Part shown: piece after piece, positions 35,547-46,208 of the stretch
Position numbering within the stretch: the stretch's first letter is position 1
Layout: each line of letters opens with the position of its first letter
From: Engraulis encrasicolus
Taxonomy: Eukaryota > Chordata > Actinopteri > Clupeiformes > Engraulidae
Length of the DNA: 64,000 bases
NCBI RefSeq assembly: GCF_034702125.1
Contig: NC_085865.1
Location: 27,723,914-27,787,913 of the forward strand
Direction: 5' to 3'
The notes under the pieces: model-generated
What the model saw: the letters and a program-made list of their open reading frames with translations, nothing else
Database searches by the model: none
What the model was told of the DNA's origin: nothing
Position numbers and translations under genes: made by a program

Positions 35547-35784
35547 ACCACCCTGACAGCCAAAGCTAGCGTGCTACTTTGCCATTCATTTGAATGGGAC
35601 ACCGCCGGCCACTGCCGCCCAAAATACGCTCTAGTTCTATTTTCCAAATGCACCGCGGAGCAGAGCCAGGTCGACGCCTGATGGTTGGTGTGAAAGGACA
35701 GATATGTTTCCATGTATTTTCACCAACACCGGTAAAAATCGCTTCCGCCCTGCGGCGCCTCACCGGCTTGGTGGGAAAGCGGCC
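35374..35784. mobile_element. PIF/Harbinger-like MITE, TTA duplication, with poly-C
   Basis: The left end GGCCGAATCCACACCAAGGC pairs with the right end (complement GGCCGCTTTCCCACCAAGCC). TTA lies on both sides (35371-35373, 35785-35787), as in Harbinger insertions. The body is GC-rich ('accgccggccactgccgcc') and contains a 52-base C homopolymer. Apparent poly-Pro and poly-Gly frames are read-through of that run. No gene. Confidence 0.75.
35495..35546. repeat. (C)52 homopolymer
   Basis: Fifty-two consecutive C on the plus strand. Such length is rare in vertebrate genomes and prone to i-motif/G-quadruplex folding and to sequencing error. Confidence 0.9.
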
Positions 35785-35789
35785 TTACT

Positions 35790-36740
35790 GTTGTCTTTTT
35801 TTCTGTACATTTCTCCTCCTCTTTCATGCCACCACAGTTGTTAGTCATACAGTATTGTTGTTGATTGGGCAGTATTGTTAGTTGCTGGGTCTAATGGGAA
35901 GAGGGGACGAGCGGCGATTAGGAGGATGTGCAGGACATTGGCACCTTGTGGGTGGTGAAATTGCATATGATGGCAGAAGAACATGCAGTGTTTTCTCACA
36001 GTCCACAGGCCCTGTGAGGCATAAAGACTGTATGCCTGTATTTGTCTCCCCTTAACCACTTTCTCTTCTCTTCTGGTCCCTTTTCTATTTGTAAGTTTTT
36101 ACTCAATACTCCAACCATATTCCCTTGCCAGGTAAATGCCTGGGCAACAGGCTGGTTTTGGAACAGGTACAGTAGGTATCCAGCCAGAGCTGAACTCTTA
36201 CATTAGCCAGAACCATTTCACTTCCACATAATAGATTTAGCATTGTCGATTCAACACTTAGAGAGTCAATTTAACACCTTCCAGAGTATATATAGTCCCA
36301 GAGTATTTAGTGTTGAATTAATTTTGCATTTGTACTGTGTAGACTGATTTGTACTCTTCCAATTCTAGCTTACCCATCTTTTCATAGCGCCAACACTCAG
36401 GTAAAAGGATAAAAAAAGAAAAAAGAGATGTGTTTATTCTCCTGACGCCCGGCACTCAGTGCGTCTCAATCACATCTAATGGGCTTGGAAAACTAACTCC
36501 CTCTGTATCTCTGGATCAATCAGTCACACGGTTTCCCCCCCTCATCCTTTGTCTCATGCAAACATTTCTATTATTCTCTCCCAACCCTCTCCTCCTTCTT
36601 ATCCCTCTGTCTAGCTGTCTGTGTCTCCTTCAGTCACGGAAGCGTTTCTCTGTCATTGTAATTAACCGTCCTTCTTTCTAGCAGAGAGTCTATCTCCCTG
36701 GTGTACGGTATGTATTTCATGTGTGGGAGCAAATGTGTAT
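35790..36740. other. Intergenic; short 'gtgttgaattaa' repeat near 36240-36340
   Basis: Words 'gattcaacactta', 'caatttaacacc' and 'gtgttgaattaatttt' resemble the small TA-type MITE at 57533. A decayed relative may lie here, but its ends cannot be fixed. No gene is seen. Confidence 0.35.
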
Positions 36741-36741
36741 C

Positions 36742-36853
<112 letters not shown>

Positions 36854-36890
36854 AGGGACTCTCCATAAAAACACTCACTGCACTGTAAAA

Positions 36891-37445
36891 ATGGACTGGT
36901 TCAGCAATAGCTTCGATAACACCCCCATCAGTAATATTCCAAATACACCGGACATCACCATCATTGATCTTGAAAATAAGACTGCTACCTTTGTGGAAAT
37001 AGGTTGTTCCTTTGACCTATACATGGACACCTGTTACCACTCCAAGATTCTGAAGTACCAGACACTATTGGATGTGGTAGCAAACCAAGGATTTACTTGT
37101 AAAGTTATTGTGCTTGTATTTGGCAGCCTAGGCCATGTTCATAGGCTCACCTTGCGTGGGCTGCAGCTCTGTGGACTTAATAAGGTCATTTCAAAAAACC
37201 TTGCCAAATACTGCTCAATATCTGCAATAATTGGTAGTTTAGCAATCTGGCGGAGGAGATGCCATCTTTACCTAAAGCCTAAATCTAACTGCCCATTCTG
37301 TCCATGGCCTATTATTTTACACCAGTGTAATGTAACGCATAGCACTTTGTGATTCTGATCAGTCCTTACCGACTGCTAATTTGCTTCCACCACTTTTTGG
37401 ATCAGTAATGCTTCCCTACTGATGAGATCTAAATAAAAGTATTAA
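36891..37445 (+). pseudogene. LINE 3' fragment with restriction-enzyme-like endonuclease domain
   Basis: A frame of about 153 codons (36891-37352) carries TPDITIIDLENKTATFVEIGCSFD, then KILKYQTLLDVV, VIVLVFGSLGHVH and AKYCSISAIIGS. The PD...(E/D)-x pattern and the following KY...GSLG block match, from memory, the C-terminal endonuclease region of non-LTR elements that cut with a PD-(D/E)xK domain (R2, Dong/R4/Rex6, Hero groups). The lysine expected after the acidic residue is replaced (EIG), so activity is unlikely. The reverse transcriptase is missing, as expected for a 5'-truncated copy. AATAAA at about 37432 lies near the 3' end. The next base block is the hAT at 37462, which inserted at or just past the LINE tail. 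Clade assignment is tentative. Confidence 0.65.
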
Positions 37446-37723
37446 ACTGTGTGGTGTATGGCAGAGATGGGACCAAGTCACTAATTTGCAAGTCGCAAGT
37501 AAATCTCAAGTCCTTCCAATCAAGTCTGAGTCAAGTCACAAGTTATGACACATTTGACCAAATCAAGTCCAAGTCCAAGTCGTGCCAAAGCCAAGTCAAA
37601 TCCAAGTTCAAATCTTATTTTTCCAAGTCCTTAACAAGTCACCTTGTATTCAATGTGCAATATTGACAATTACTTTTGGTCATGAAGTCATTACCTCTCC
37701 ACGCTGGTTTGCATGTTCCCCTT

Positions 37724-38349
37724 CCTTACAAAAATCGACCATGGTATACCATGATTTCATGGTATTTTGAGCATGGTTTGGCATGGTTTTTGGTGTGACC
37801 AGGTTTAACTATAAAATGAAGCATGGTTTTACCAAGGTTTATAACTATTCATTAAATTACACTTAGTTGCGGCTTCTTTTATCCAACGCACATATTGGTG
37901 ACAGTCCTTGGAGCAATGTGGGGTTAGGTACATTGCTCAAGGGCACTTCAGTCAAGGATGAAGGTGTAGGGAGAGGTGGGCCAAGGAGTGGGATTCAGAC
38001 CTGCAACTCTGTGATCTTCAGTCCAACTCCATAACCATTACACCACGGCTGCAAACAAGTTTACATGTTTTTTTTGGGTGACCATGCAACCCACAATTAA
38101 CCATGTTTTTTGAGTATGGTTTGTGTCTATGGTTAAACCATAGACACAAACCATGCTGAAAAAAAAAACGTGAAAAGCATGAATAACCATGATCCATGGT
38201 TAGTCAGGAACCACGGTTTTCATGGTTACCAAAAAAAACATAAATAAGCCATAGTGATACTATGGATGGTTCAGAGTACTTAGAGAGACCATGGTCACTA
38301 CAGTAAAACCATGGTTACTACAGTAAAACCATGGACAATTTTTGTAAGG
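37724..38349. repeat. CCATGG-rich palindromic element (full copy)
   Basis: Left end CCTTACAAAAATCGACCATGG pairs with the right end (complement CCTTACAAAAATTGTCCATGG). The body is full of CCATGGTT, ACTACAGTAAAACC and related words in both orientations, so it can fold on itself many times. The same family ends at position 231. It lies within the hAT and is itself split by a SINE. No target duplication was found, so class is open. Confidence 0.75.
37862..38053 (-). mobile_element. tRNA-derived SINE inside the CCATGG element
   Basis: Minus-strand A-box-like GTGGTGTAATGG (38046-38035) and B-box-like GGTCTGAATCC (38001-37991). The body carries 'cttgagcaatgtacctaacc', the same core as the SINEs at 1505 and 40015. 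Third level of nesting here. Confidence 0.65.
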
Positions 38350-38371
38350 AGTTCTAAACAAAAATAGTAGT

Positions 38372-39186
38372 ACAAGTCAAGTCAAGTCAAGTAGGTTTTA
38401 TTGTCAATTTCTTTACATGCACTGGTCATACAAAGAATTTGAAATTACATTTCTTGCTTTCCCATACAGACCTAGACTAATCTAGGTAAGGACATAGACA
38501 GTATAGATATAGACAGTACTTATACATGGACTTAAGACAGTATGGACATAGACAGTGCTCATACAGACATTTAAAGTGCAAGACTGGACAACAGAAGACT
38601 TGTAGAGAACATACATTAAGAGGTAATTGTTGTGCTTTTGTGCTTTTCCTAAGAGTCCTTTATAGCGTTCTGACATAGTAATAGTAGCATTTTGTTGTCA
38701 GTGGCCTTGCTGTCTAGAGGCTGACAGTGGAGGGAGAGTGGATTGAGTGTTCAGTATCTTGATCGCTTGGTGCATTGAGCTGCTTGCCAGCCTGGTGGTA
38801 TGGGAACGGAGGCGCCTGTACCTCTTTCCAGAGGGCAGGAGGCTGAACAGTTTGTGTGCAGGGTGGCTTGTGACTTTGATGATCATCAGTGCTTTCCGGG
38901 TGAGGCGTGTGGTGTAAATGTCCTGCAGGGAGGGGAGTGGTACTCCAATGATCTTCTTCGCTGTGTTCACAACACGCTGGAGTGTCTTCCTGTTTTTCTC
39001 CGTGCAGCTTCCTCCCCACACTGTGATGCAGTTGGACGCGACGCTCTCTATGGTTCCTCTGTAGAATGTTGTCATGATGGAGGGTGTAGCACTTGCCTTC
39101 TTTAGTTTGCGCAAGAAGTAGAGACGCTGATGGGCCTTCTTCGCCAGTGATGTAGTGTTGGTGGTCCAAGAGAGGTCAGGTACAGG
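38372..39186 (-). pseudogene. LINE C-terminal fragment, in-frame (jockey/Rex1/L2-like)
   Basis: On the minus strand one frame runs uninterrupted from 39178 to 38698. It reads DLSWTTNTTSLAKKAHQRLYF, then FYRGTIESVASNCITVWGGS, NTAKKIIGVPLPSLQDIYTTR and FSLLPSGKRYRRLRS, all hallmark C-terminal motifs of jockey-superfamily fish LINEs. The active-site part is cut off. The 3' UTR ends with AATAAAAC and a (CTTGA)n tail at 38391-38373, the kind of microsatellite tail used by these LINEs. It lies inside the hAT right half. The intact frame suggests it is younger than the LINE at 20256. Confidence 0.85.
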
Positions 39187-39480
39187 TACTGTTTAAGGGA
39201 AAATCGTTTAGTTTTTCTTTCTTTCATGTATTTTTTTCACACACAAATGCAAAAAAATAGGCCTATATATTTTGACTTGGAATGCTATTGCAAGTCATTG
39301 CAAGCTAAAACTGTCAAGTCAAGTCAAGACTCGAGTCAATAGCGTACAAGTCGAGTCAAGTCACTAGTCATTCCTAATATTGGCAAGTCAAGTCTCAAGT
39401 CGAGTCATTTGTGACTCAAGTCACAAGTCCACATTTCTGGTGTATGGTATGCATTTCATGTGTGAGCATATGTGCGCATA

Positions 39481-39625
<145 letters not shown>

Positions 39626-39873
39626 AGTATGCTTGCAAGTGTGTGTGCAGTACAATGCTTTGCATAACCATTCCAGCTCACACTGAGAAGGCATGGGGCA
39701 TGTCTGGGTAAGCAACATTTCTGTTACTTCACTATCTGTACGTCATCGTACTGATGGAATTGAATGTTAGAAAGAGGATGAAGAGCCCTAGGAGAAGTAA
39801 AAGGAATCTGAGATGGAATTGAACAAGGGATGAAGGAAATAGCTAAGAGGCAGAGAGGGAGAAGGAGAGAGTG

Positions 39874-39938
<65 letters not shown>
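39874..39938. repeat. (CAGA)n tetramer microsatellite
   Basis: About 16 perfect GACA/CAGA units. Confidence 0.97.
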
Positions 39939-39940
<2 letters not shown>

Positions 39941-40014
39941 GTGAATGGATGAACGAAAGAGATGTCAGATAGAAAACTGAAAAGCAAGCTGCATATGCTG
40001 GAATAATATGAAGC

Positions 40015-40262
40015 CAATTGGAGCCAATTTTGGTCCCCTAGGTAGGGGAAATTCTTTCTCTGCATTTATCCCATTTGGACTAGTGAATCACATTGAAGTA
40101 CACACACCAGTCTGTAGCAGTGGGCTGCCTGTTGAGCGGCGCCCGGGGAGCAATGTGGGGGTTAGGTGCCTTGCTCAAGGGCACTTCAGCCGTGGTCCGG
40201 TCGGGCACTGAACCGGGAATCCTTGGGTTGCCAACCCAGTGCTCTAACCACTGAGCCAGATT
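40015..40262 (-). mobile_element. tRNA-derived SINE
   Basis: On the minus strand TGGCTCAGTGG (40258-40248) is an A box and GGTTCAGTGCC (40214-40204) a B box, well spaced for Pol III. The body follows with 'cttgagcaaggcacctaacc' and 'ttgctccccgggcgcc', and ends near 40015 in an 'aattggctcc' tract. It is the clearest copy of the family also seen at 1505 and 37862. Confidence 0.8.
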
Positions 40263-40503
40263 TGTTGTTATGAACAGATTCCTATGGGGTAATTCTGTGT
40301 AGAAGTCACAGTCGTAGTATGAACTCACAAACACACACACACGCACACACACCCACACCCATGCACACACAGACACTAACACAGACACACACGCACACCC
40401 TCTATTTATGTCTTTCTCTCCCTCTCTACCTCCACGAAACACCACACATGCCCTCTTCATGTCGGCCTACCACTTTCTTTTTCATCATATTTATAGTAGC
40501 CTA

Positions 40504-40745
40504 CACTGTAAAAAAATACCAGCTGCCTCAGAATTCCAAGTTAATTTAAATCCTTATTGTACGTTATGTGAAGCTTTGAACTGCAATTGAACTTAAAATA
40601 AAGATTTAAATATACTTGGAATTCTGAGGCAGCTGGTAAACTTAAAATTTCAAGTTAAACCACGTTGTTGCCATTGCAGTGTATAGGAGAATAACTTAAT
40701 TATATAAGTTATCATGACTTATCACTGATATCATTTTTTACAGTG
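40504..40745. mobile_element. Tc1/mariner-type MITE with inner inverted repeat
   Basis: Ends CACTGTAAAAAAA and TTTTTTACAGTG are complementary, with TA on each side (40502-40503, 40746-40747). Inside, ACCAGCTGCCTCAGAATTCC... at 40518-40541 is repeated as an exact 24-base complement at 40614-40637. The TA duplication and CACTGTAAAAA start fit Tc1/mariner-derived MITEs common in fish. No gene. Confidence 0.75.
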
Positions 40746-41020
40746 TATCTCTCTCCCATTTCAAGCCATTAATTCTACCATTGGGACATATCATTTTTCT
40801 TACACACAAACAATGACAATGTATAGTTGTTTCTTCCTCTGTCTGGCTGACTTGTTCTATCTACGACTTTCTCCACTACCCCTACTCACCAACCCCTCTG
40901 TCTCATCACCATTTCCCTCACACAAAGAAACAGATGATAAGGTGCACCCTATTTTTGTCCTGTCATATTTCTTTCACTTCAGCTGCCGCTCTGCAGCACA
41001 CTCTCTTCCTCTCTGGTTCT

Positions 41021-41021
41021 G

Positions 41022-41098
<77 letters not shown>

Positions 41099-41290
41099 TG
41101 CTGCACGCTCACACTCTCTCTCTCTCTCTCTCTCTCTGGTACACACACAGACAAACACACACACGCTCTGCACGCTCACACACGTGCGTGCGTACACATG
41201 CACACACCCTTGCGCACGCACACACACACGCACACACACACACACACTCACACGAGCGCACACAAACACACACGCACGTGCGCACACACA
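41021..41290. repeat. (CA)n, (CT)n and CACG mixed simple repeats
   Basis: CA at 41021-41095, CT at 41113-41138, then interrupted CA/CACG to 41290. Confidence 0.93.
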
Positions 41291-41539
41291 CAGCCAGAGG
41301 GAGTGTGTCAGGGACCATAATGTGAGCATGTGTGTACTCTGTCCAGAACAGACCAACGTAGACCAGCCCAGCTGCCTGCTGGCTAAGTGGCCCCTCTCCT
41401 GGATGACTGACTGACTGTAGGGCATTGGAGTGAGTGAGTGGGTGGGTGGGTGGTCTGACAGGGCTTGGCATGGCCACTGTTCTATCGACTTAGGCTGCTT
41501 CATCGAGATGAGCTATAGGCTTTTACATGTGACATAACT

Positions 41540-41745
41540 AAATCTTCTTCCTTATGGTGCTATGTAATGTAATGTAATGTTATAATGTATGCACGCAAGT
41601 ATGTCTGTACAGTTGTGCAATAGTCTTGTGATGTGATGTGTGTGTGTCCTGTCTTAAACGAGTGTTGCTCAGGGACGCAAAATGAATTTCAGTGAAAATT
41701 GACAATAAAGTCTAATTGTATCCTATCCCATCGTATCGTATCACT
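41540..41745 (+). repeat. Possible LINE 3' tail
   Basis: Holds 'gaaaattgacaataaagtc' followed by diverged TATCC/TCGTA pentamers, a layout like the 3' ends of fish LINEs. No coding part is attached, so this is a very short 5'-truncated copy at best. Confidence 0.35.
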
Positions 41746-42024
41746 ATTGTAGTGCATTGCAATGACTTCGTAGCTGTGCTTGACGGGGAGCTCATATTGA
41801 CACACCACTTGGCTTGATGGGGAATGGCTGGAAGCACAGTACTGACTGAGATGTTTGGTGAGTCACGAGAATGGGCGGACAGGTGGAATGGGTCACTTGC
41901 CGAACCCCACACTGAGTCAGGAGTGAAAAGCGGGCAATGCCATGCAAGACATACAGTATGACAGGTCTGGTGAGAAGCAGGAGTGGTGAATGACTCATAA
42001 GTAACAGACAGAAAGAAGGAAAGA

Positions 42025-42059
42025 AGGAAAGAAAGAAAGAAAGAAAGAAAGAAAGAAAA
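42025..42059. repeat. (GAAA)n/(GAAGGAAA)n microsatellite
   Basis: Purine-only tract of GAAA units. Confidence 0.93.
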
Positions 42060-42077
42060 AAGTAACAACAGCTCATT

Positions 42078-42337
42078 ACCTCCGCCAAGGAGATTGTGTT
42101 TTCGGTCGCGTTGGTGTGTTTGTCTGTTTATCTGTCTGTCAGCCGGACAATGCAAAAAGTTATGAATGGATTTTGATGAAATGTGGACTTTTTGGAAATG
42201 ACAAAAGGAAAAAGTGATTAACTTTGGTGGTGATCCGGATCATGATCCAGATCCAGGATTTTTTTTTTTTTTAGGCGTAGGAATTCCACAGCATGTAGAA
42301 GTTTAGGCATCAGTGACCCCATGGTGTTGGCGGAGGT
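42078..42337. repeat. Interspersed repeat, ACCTCCGCCAAGG ends
   Basis: The left end ACCTCCGCCAAGGAG and right end TTGGCGGAGGT are complements over 11 bases. The inside has 'tgttttcggtcgcgttggtg', GTTTGTCTGTTTATCTG and a 'gatccggatcatgatccaga' tract. I recall near-identical repeats in many aquatic animals, but cannot name the family. No target duplication was seen and no frame. Confidence 0.6.
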
Positions 42338-42598
42338 TTGTGCTTCTACGTAACTGCATGTTTCTGAGTCAGCCCTCATATGCACGTTACACCGGTGGTG
42401 ACATCTTCAAATGATTGTGGGAAACTACAGTAATTCTGAAGTCATTTTGGCCTAATGACACAAGCCTCGTGAAGCACAGATTTAGCATGTGCTGTGCATG
42501 AATGCCAAATCCATGTGTGAGCCACCAGTGACATCCAGACACAGATTATGTTTTTTTCCTTTCATTAATAATGTGTGACCCCATTGGCCAACGTACAC

Positions 42599-42603
<5 letters not shown>

Positions 42604-42676
<73 letters not shown>
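42604..42676. repeat. (GT)n-(GC)n microsatellite
   Basis: About 73 bases of GT ending in a CGCGCGCG run, an alternating tract with Z-DNA potential. Confidence 0.96.
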
Positions 42677-42684
<8 letters not shown>

Positions 42685-43079
42685 CGCAAGCGTGTGTGTG
42701 TGTGCGCGAGCGCGCATGCGTTTGTGTGTTTGCCACGACCACCTCCTCCATACCAGTTGTGTGAGGCGGCGACACCTGAGCCCCGCTGCTGATGGTGCTG
42801 ATGAGGGGGTTGTAAACCATCTGCGTGGCAACCAAACGGGCGCAGCAACCGCTTGTTGGGGATGGATGGATGCCTTTGTCAGCCTCTGTGCTCTGCCAGC
42901 CATCTCCTGACACACAAAAGCTGGCAGTAAAACTGGAGAGGCGGTGCCATGTGTGGAGGGGGAGAAGGGCTGGAGGTGGGGCTAGAGGTTGATGATGGCA
43001 ATGTGTGTGTGTGTGTGTGTGTGTTTTATATGAAATGTGTTAATGAATGAAGGGCTGTGTGTGTGTCTGGTGGAGGCGG

Positions 43080-43270
43080 GGTGAGGAGGCAGCACAGATT
43101 TACACCCACCTGCTACCCATGCGTTAGCTGCGTTAATGTTATGGCGTTATGGCGACGCCATTTATTTACCCCACTGACAGTGAAACAATAATCCATTAGC
43201 CGTGTGCTATCCGCTCGCATACTTGATTATTCCTTCACTTAAGGGAGATTTTTGCCACAGTTCTTGGCAC
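43080..43270. other. Repeat-free block, possible conserved non-coding element
   Basis: Even composition with 'gacgccatttatttacccc' and 'gaaacaataatccattagcc'. No frame or repeat. Judged by texture only. Confidence 0.25.
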
Positions 43271-43767
43271 AAATAACTTTTAGCTGAACTTACCACAGTG
43301 TAGTGTATAGTGCTGGATAGAGTACCAGAGTACCATGTTTGTTTTTGGTTTAATTTCTCTGAATGCTGGACTGGAGTACAATACTTAATTTATTTACAGG
43401 TCCTGTACATGTGTCTGACCAAATTAGAACAAAAGGCATGCTGTTCCAAGACAGTTTGGTCAAAATAGTTTGAACCATGCCAGCAAAATCCCAAAAGAGC
43501 TATTGGGATTGTATGCCGTGTGTGTGTGTGTGTGTATGTGTGTGTGTGTATAACAAAAAGCCTTTTGTTATAATGAATATCTCACGTTAGACTCTGCAGA
43601 CTGCTTTTTTGTTGTATACATAACCAACCACCTCTGCTCCAAAGGGACAGAAAGTACCTGGCTCTATACAAATAAGTTTTATAACTATCCAACTCACTAA
43701 CTCACCTGGCATTGTTGTCTTTCATTTCAGCCGAGGCCTCAGACCTTTTTTCGGCTGACTGAATATA

Positions 43768-45090
43768 CACTCACCTCCAAAAGAGTTGTCGCCTACCCAC
43801 CTGTTTGGAATAACAGCTAATAACCTGACTTTCAATTAATCACTTGGCTTCAGAAGTCACTCATATGAAAGCTACAACCCTCTCGAATGAAAATGAATGT
43901 ACAAAAATAAATGTCATGCACCAAAGAAAGATTGACCCTTTAATGAACACAGACAGGGCAGATTTTGACAAGACAAAAGTTTTGTCGCCTATCGAACATA
44001 ATGTGAAAATGAGCAGACAAGTCACTTCAAAACACTTCAAATACGCAGATCGGGTGTCATACTTAATCACTGATTCACTCACACCTCTCCAGAAAATCAA
44101 CTTTGGCCTTAGGTGTATGTTTAGGGTCATTGTAATCATGGAAAGCAACACAATGAAAATCAATGGAGTTCAATAAGAGATGGTGACATATTTGCTATTC
44201 GTAGAGCAATACATTTTTAACTTCATGATGTAATCAATGATAAAAGCCCTCACACACCAGCAGCATGCATGCAGCTCCACATAAGAGCTGTATCCCTCCC
44301 ATGTTTGACTTTAGGCACCATGTATTTTTCTAAATTCTTCACCTTTAACACCAAAGAAGTCTCTCCCACTGTCCTGTCTCAAAAAAGCCAGCCAAGAGTA
44401 TGTCAGGCCTAATTCTGACAAAAATGAAGGCTAATGGGACTCATACTCTGAAGTCAAGATCCCAAGATCAACCATTTTAGAACTGATAGCATCAAAACTA
44501 TATGGTGTTGGAGATGAAGAATATGAAAAAAGAGAAATGGTGCATAAAGTGAACCATGGTACAGATACAGCTCTTATGAGGAGCTGCATGCATGCTGCAG
44601 GTGTTTGAGGGCTTTTATCATTGATTAAATCATGAAGTTAAACATGTATTGCTCTACGAATAGCGAATATGTCACCATCTCTCATTGAACTCCATTGATT
44701 TTCATTGTGTTGCTTTCCATGATTACAATGACCCTAAACATACACCTAAGGCCAAAGTTGATTTTCTGGAGAGGTGAGAGTGATTCAGTGATTAAGTATG
44801 ACACCCAATCTGCGTATTTGAAGTGTTTTGAAATGACTTATCTGCTCATTTTCACATTATGTTCGATAGGCGACAAAACTTTTGTCTTGTGAAAATCTGC
44901 CCTGTCTGTGTTCAATAAAGGGTCAATCTTTCGTTGGTGCATGACATTTATTTTTGTACATACATTTTCATTCGGGAGGGTTGTAGCTTTCATATGAGTG
45001 ACTTCTGAAGCCAAGTGATTAATTGAAAGTCAGGTTATTGGCTGTTATTCCAAACAGATGGATAGGCGACAACTCTTTTGGAGGCGAGTG
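43768..45090. mobile_element. Foldback Tc1-like element, two 527-bp inverted arms
   Basis: The left arm (43768-44294) and right arm (44564-45090) are each 527 bases and are reverse complements with scattered differences. The outer ends start CACTCACCTCCAAAAGAG and CACTCGCCTCCAAAAGAG and are flanked by TA (43766-43767, 45091-45092), the Tc1/mariner duplication. Each arm, read toward its outer end, encodes NDPKHTPKAKVDFLER. This matches the block around the second catalytic Asp of Tc1 transposases. The 269-bp spacer (44295-44563) contains, on the minus strand, a MVPKVKHG-like relic of the same protein. So each arm is a decayed 3' half of a Tc1-like gene, arranged head to head. No complete gene exists, and mobility would need a transposase from elsewhere. 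Confidence 0.9.
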
Positions 45091-45092
45091 TA

Positions 45093-46200
45093 TTGAATGC
45101 AAAACTGCATCTGAGAGTGAGTGTTGTTCATGTCTGGAAGTTTAAAATATTCACTGTGTACCCATCGACGTTGCACTGTTGAATAAAGTTTTTCTGGTTA
45201 AACAAGGGTTAAATAAAAAATGTGGAATTAAATGTGTAAATTAAAACTGTAGAGGAATGCAGCTATTCTCTTTTTGTAGTTAAAACCTGGGCTTATACAT
45301 ATTTACTTTTATCATTTGCTTTGGCATCCTCTGTAACTCACTGCGAATGATGAGAAAAGTCAAATACCATTGTATTGTAGCCTACATTTTGAAAAAAAAA
45401 TCATTGTATTTTTTAGCTCAAACTGGCAAGAGCTGCCATCCGTGACTATTATACTTTTAAATGAGGGTCATAACTGCTGGTTCTCCCAACTCTACAATGA
45501 GCTCAACGAGTGCCTTCACTGCTGCTGATGAAGCCAGCGGAGTGGGCCAGGCTTAAATGGGGGTTTCGGGACAATAATTGGGCCCAGCGATGATCTAGTC
45601 TGCCTCCAGCTTAAGCACTCTTTGCATAAACTGTTTCTTCTTTTTCCTCATGTGATACAGACCACAAAGAGACTTTAGTAGGAAAAACTCTTTTTCGGGG
45701 AGTTTCCTCTTTGTGATCTTATATTCACTGGTTTCTTTCTGTTGAGCTCAATTCATAACATTGTAACTATACCTTTGAGAAACTCTGCCTTTCTCTCTTT
45801 ATTTATTTCTTTGATAGGTGTGTGTATCTGCGTGGGTCGGAGTGCATCATCTGTGCATGTATGTGGCCGTTTGTCTGTCAGTTATTGGTGATTTTTAGTG
45901 AGCCAAACCAGAGCTGTGGGAGGCCTTATCAGAGTTCCCCTGCAACCCTGATTGGACAGTAACGAGGACACTAACATGAGGCCAGGGAGGGAAAATCAAC
46001 ATCAACAACAGCCAGGGAAACCACAAAAGTGATTTTGAGGACAAATGTGTGGCAGTGCTGGGATAAAACGGAGAACTGAGGAACAGAGAAGCAAGAAAAT
46101 CCTCCATTCTCACTAAAGGGGCCTCAGGTGTTCTGCTTTCTACCCCCTGAAGGCTCCCAACGCAGTCTCACCCCAAGTAGTCAATTTCTGACTACCTTGG
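45093..46200. other. Intergenic, no feature recognised
   Basis: Mixed AT-rich sequence. Near 45660-45715 'accacaaagaga' and 'tcctctttgtgatc' form a weak inverted pair. No frame is supported. Confidence 0.4.
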
Positions 46201-46208
46201 ACCAGACG

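Larger units (their letters stand above)
37462..39439. mobile_element. hAT element, perfect 8-bp TSD GTGTATGG, heavily nested
   Basis: The element begins CAGAGATGGGACCAAGTCA and ends with the complement of CAGAAATGTGGACTTGTG. GTGTATGG lies on both sides (37454-37461, 39440-39447). Both arms (37462-37680 and 39299-39439) are dense in AAGTC/CAAGT words, facing each other. CAG ends with an 8-bp duplication are classic hAT. The interior is occupied by later insertions: a CCATGG palindromic element (37724-38349) with a SINE inside, and a LINE fragment (38372-39186). Without them the element would be well under 1 kb and non-autonomous. Confidence 0.88.

Noticed and set aside
35341..35713. Poly-Pro and poly-Gly frames
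   Set aside because: Caused by the 52-base C run inside a MITE; no further coding signature.
43844..44176. 110-codon frame in the left foldback arm
   Set aside because: It is the antisense of a Tc1 transposase relic; the mirrored arm carries the same sequence reversed.
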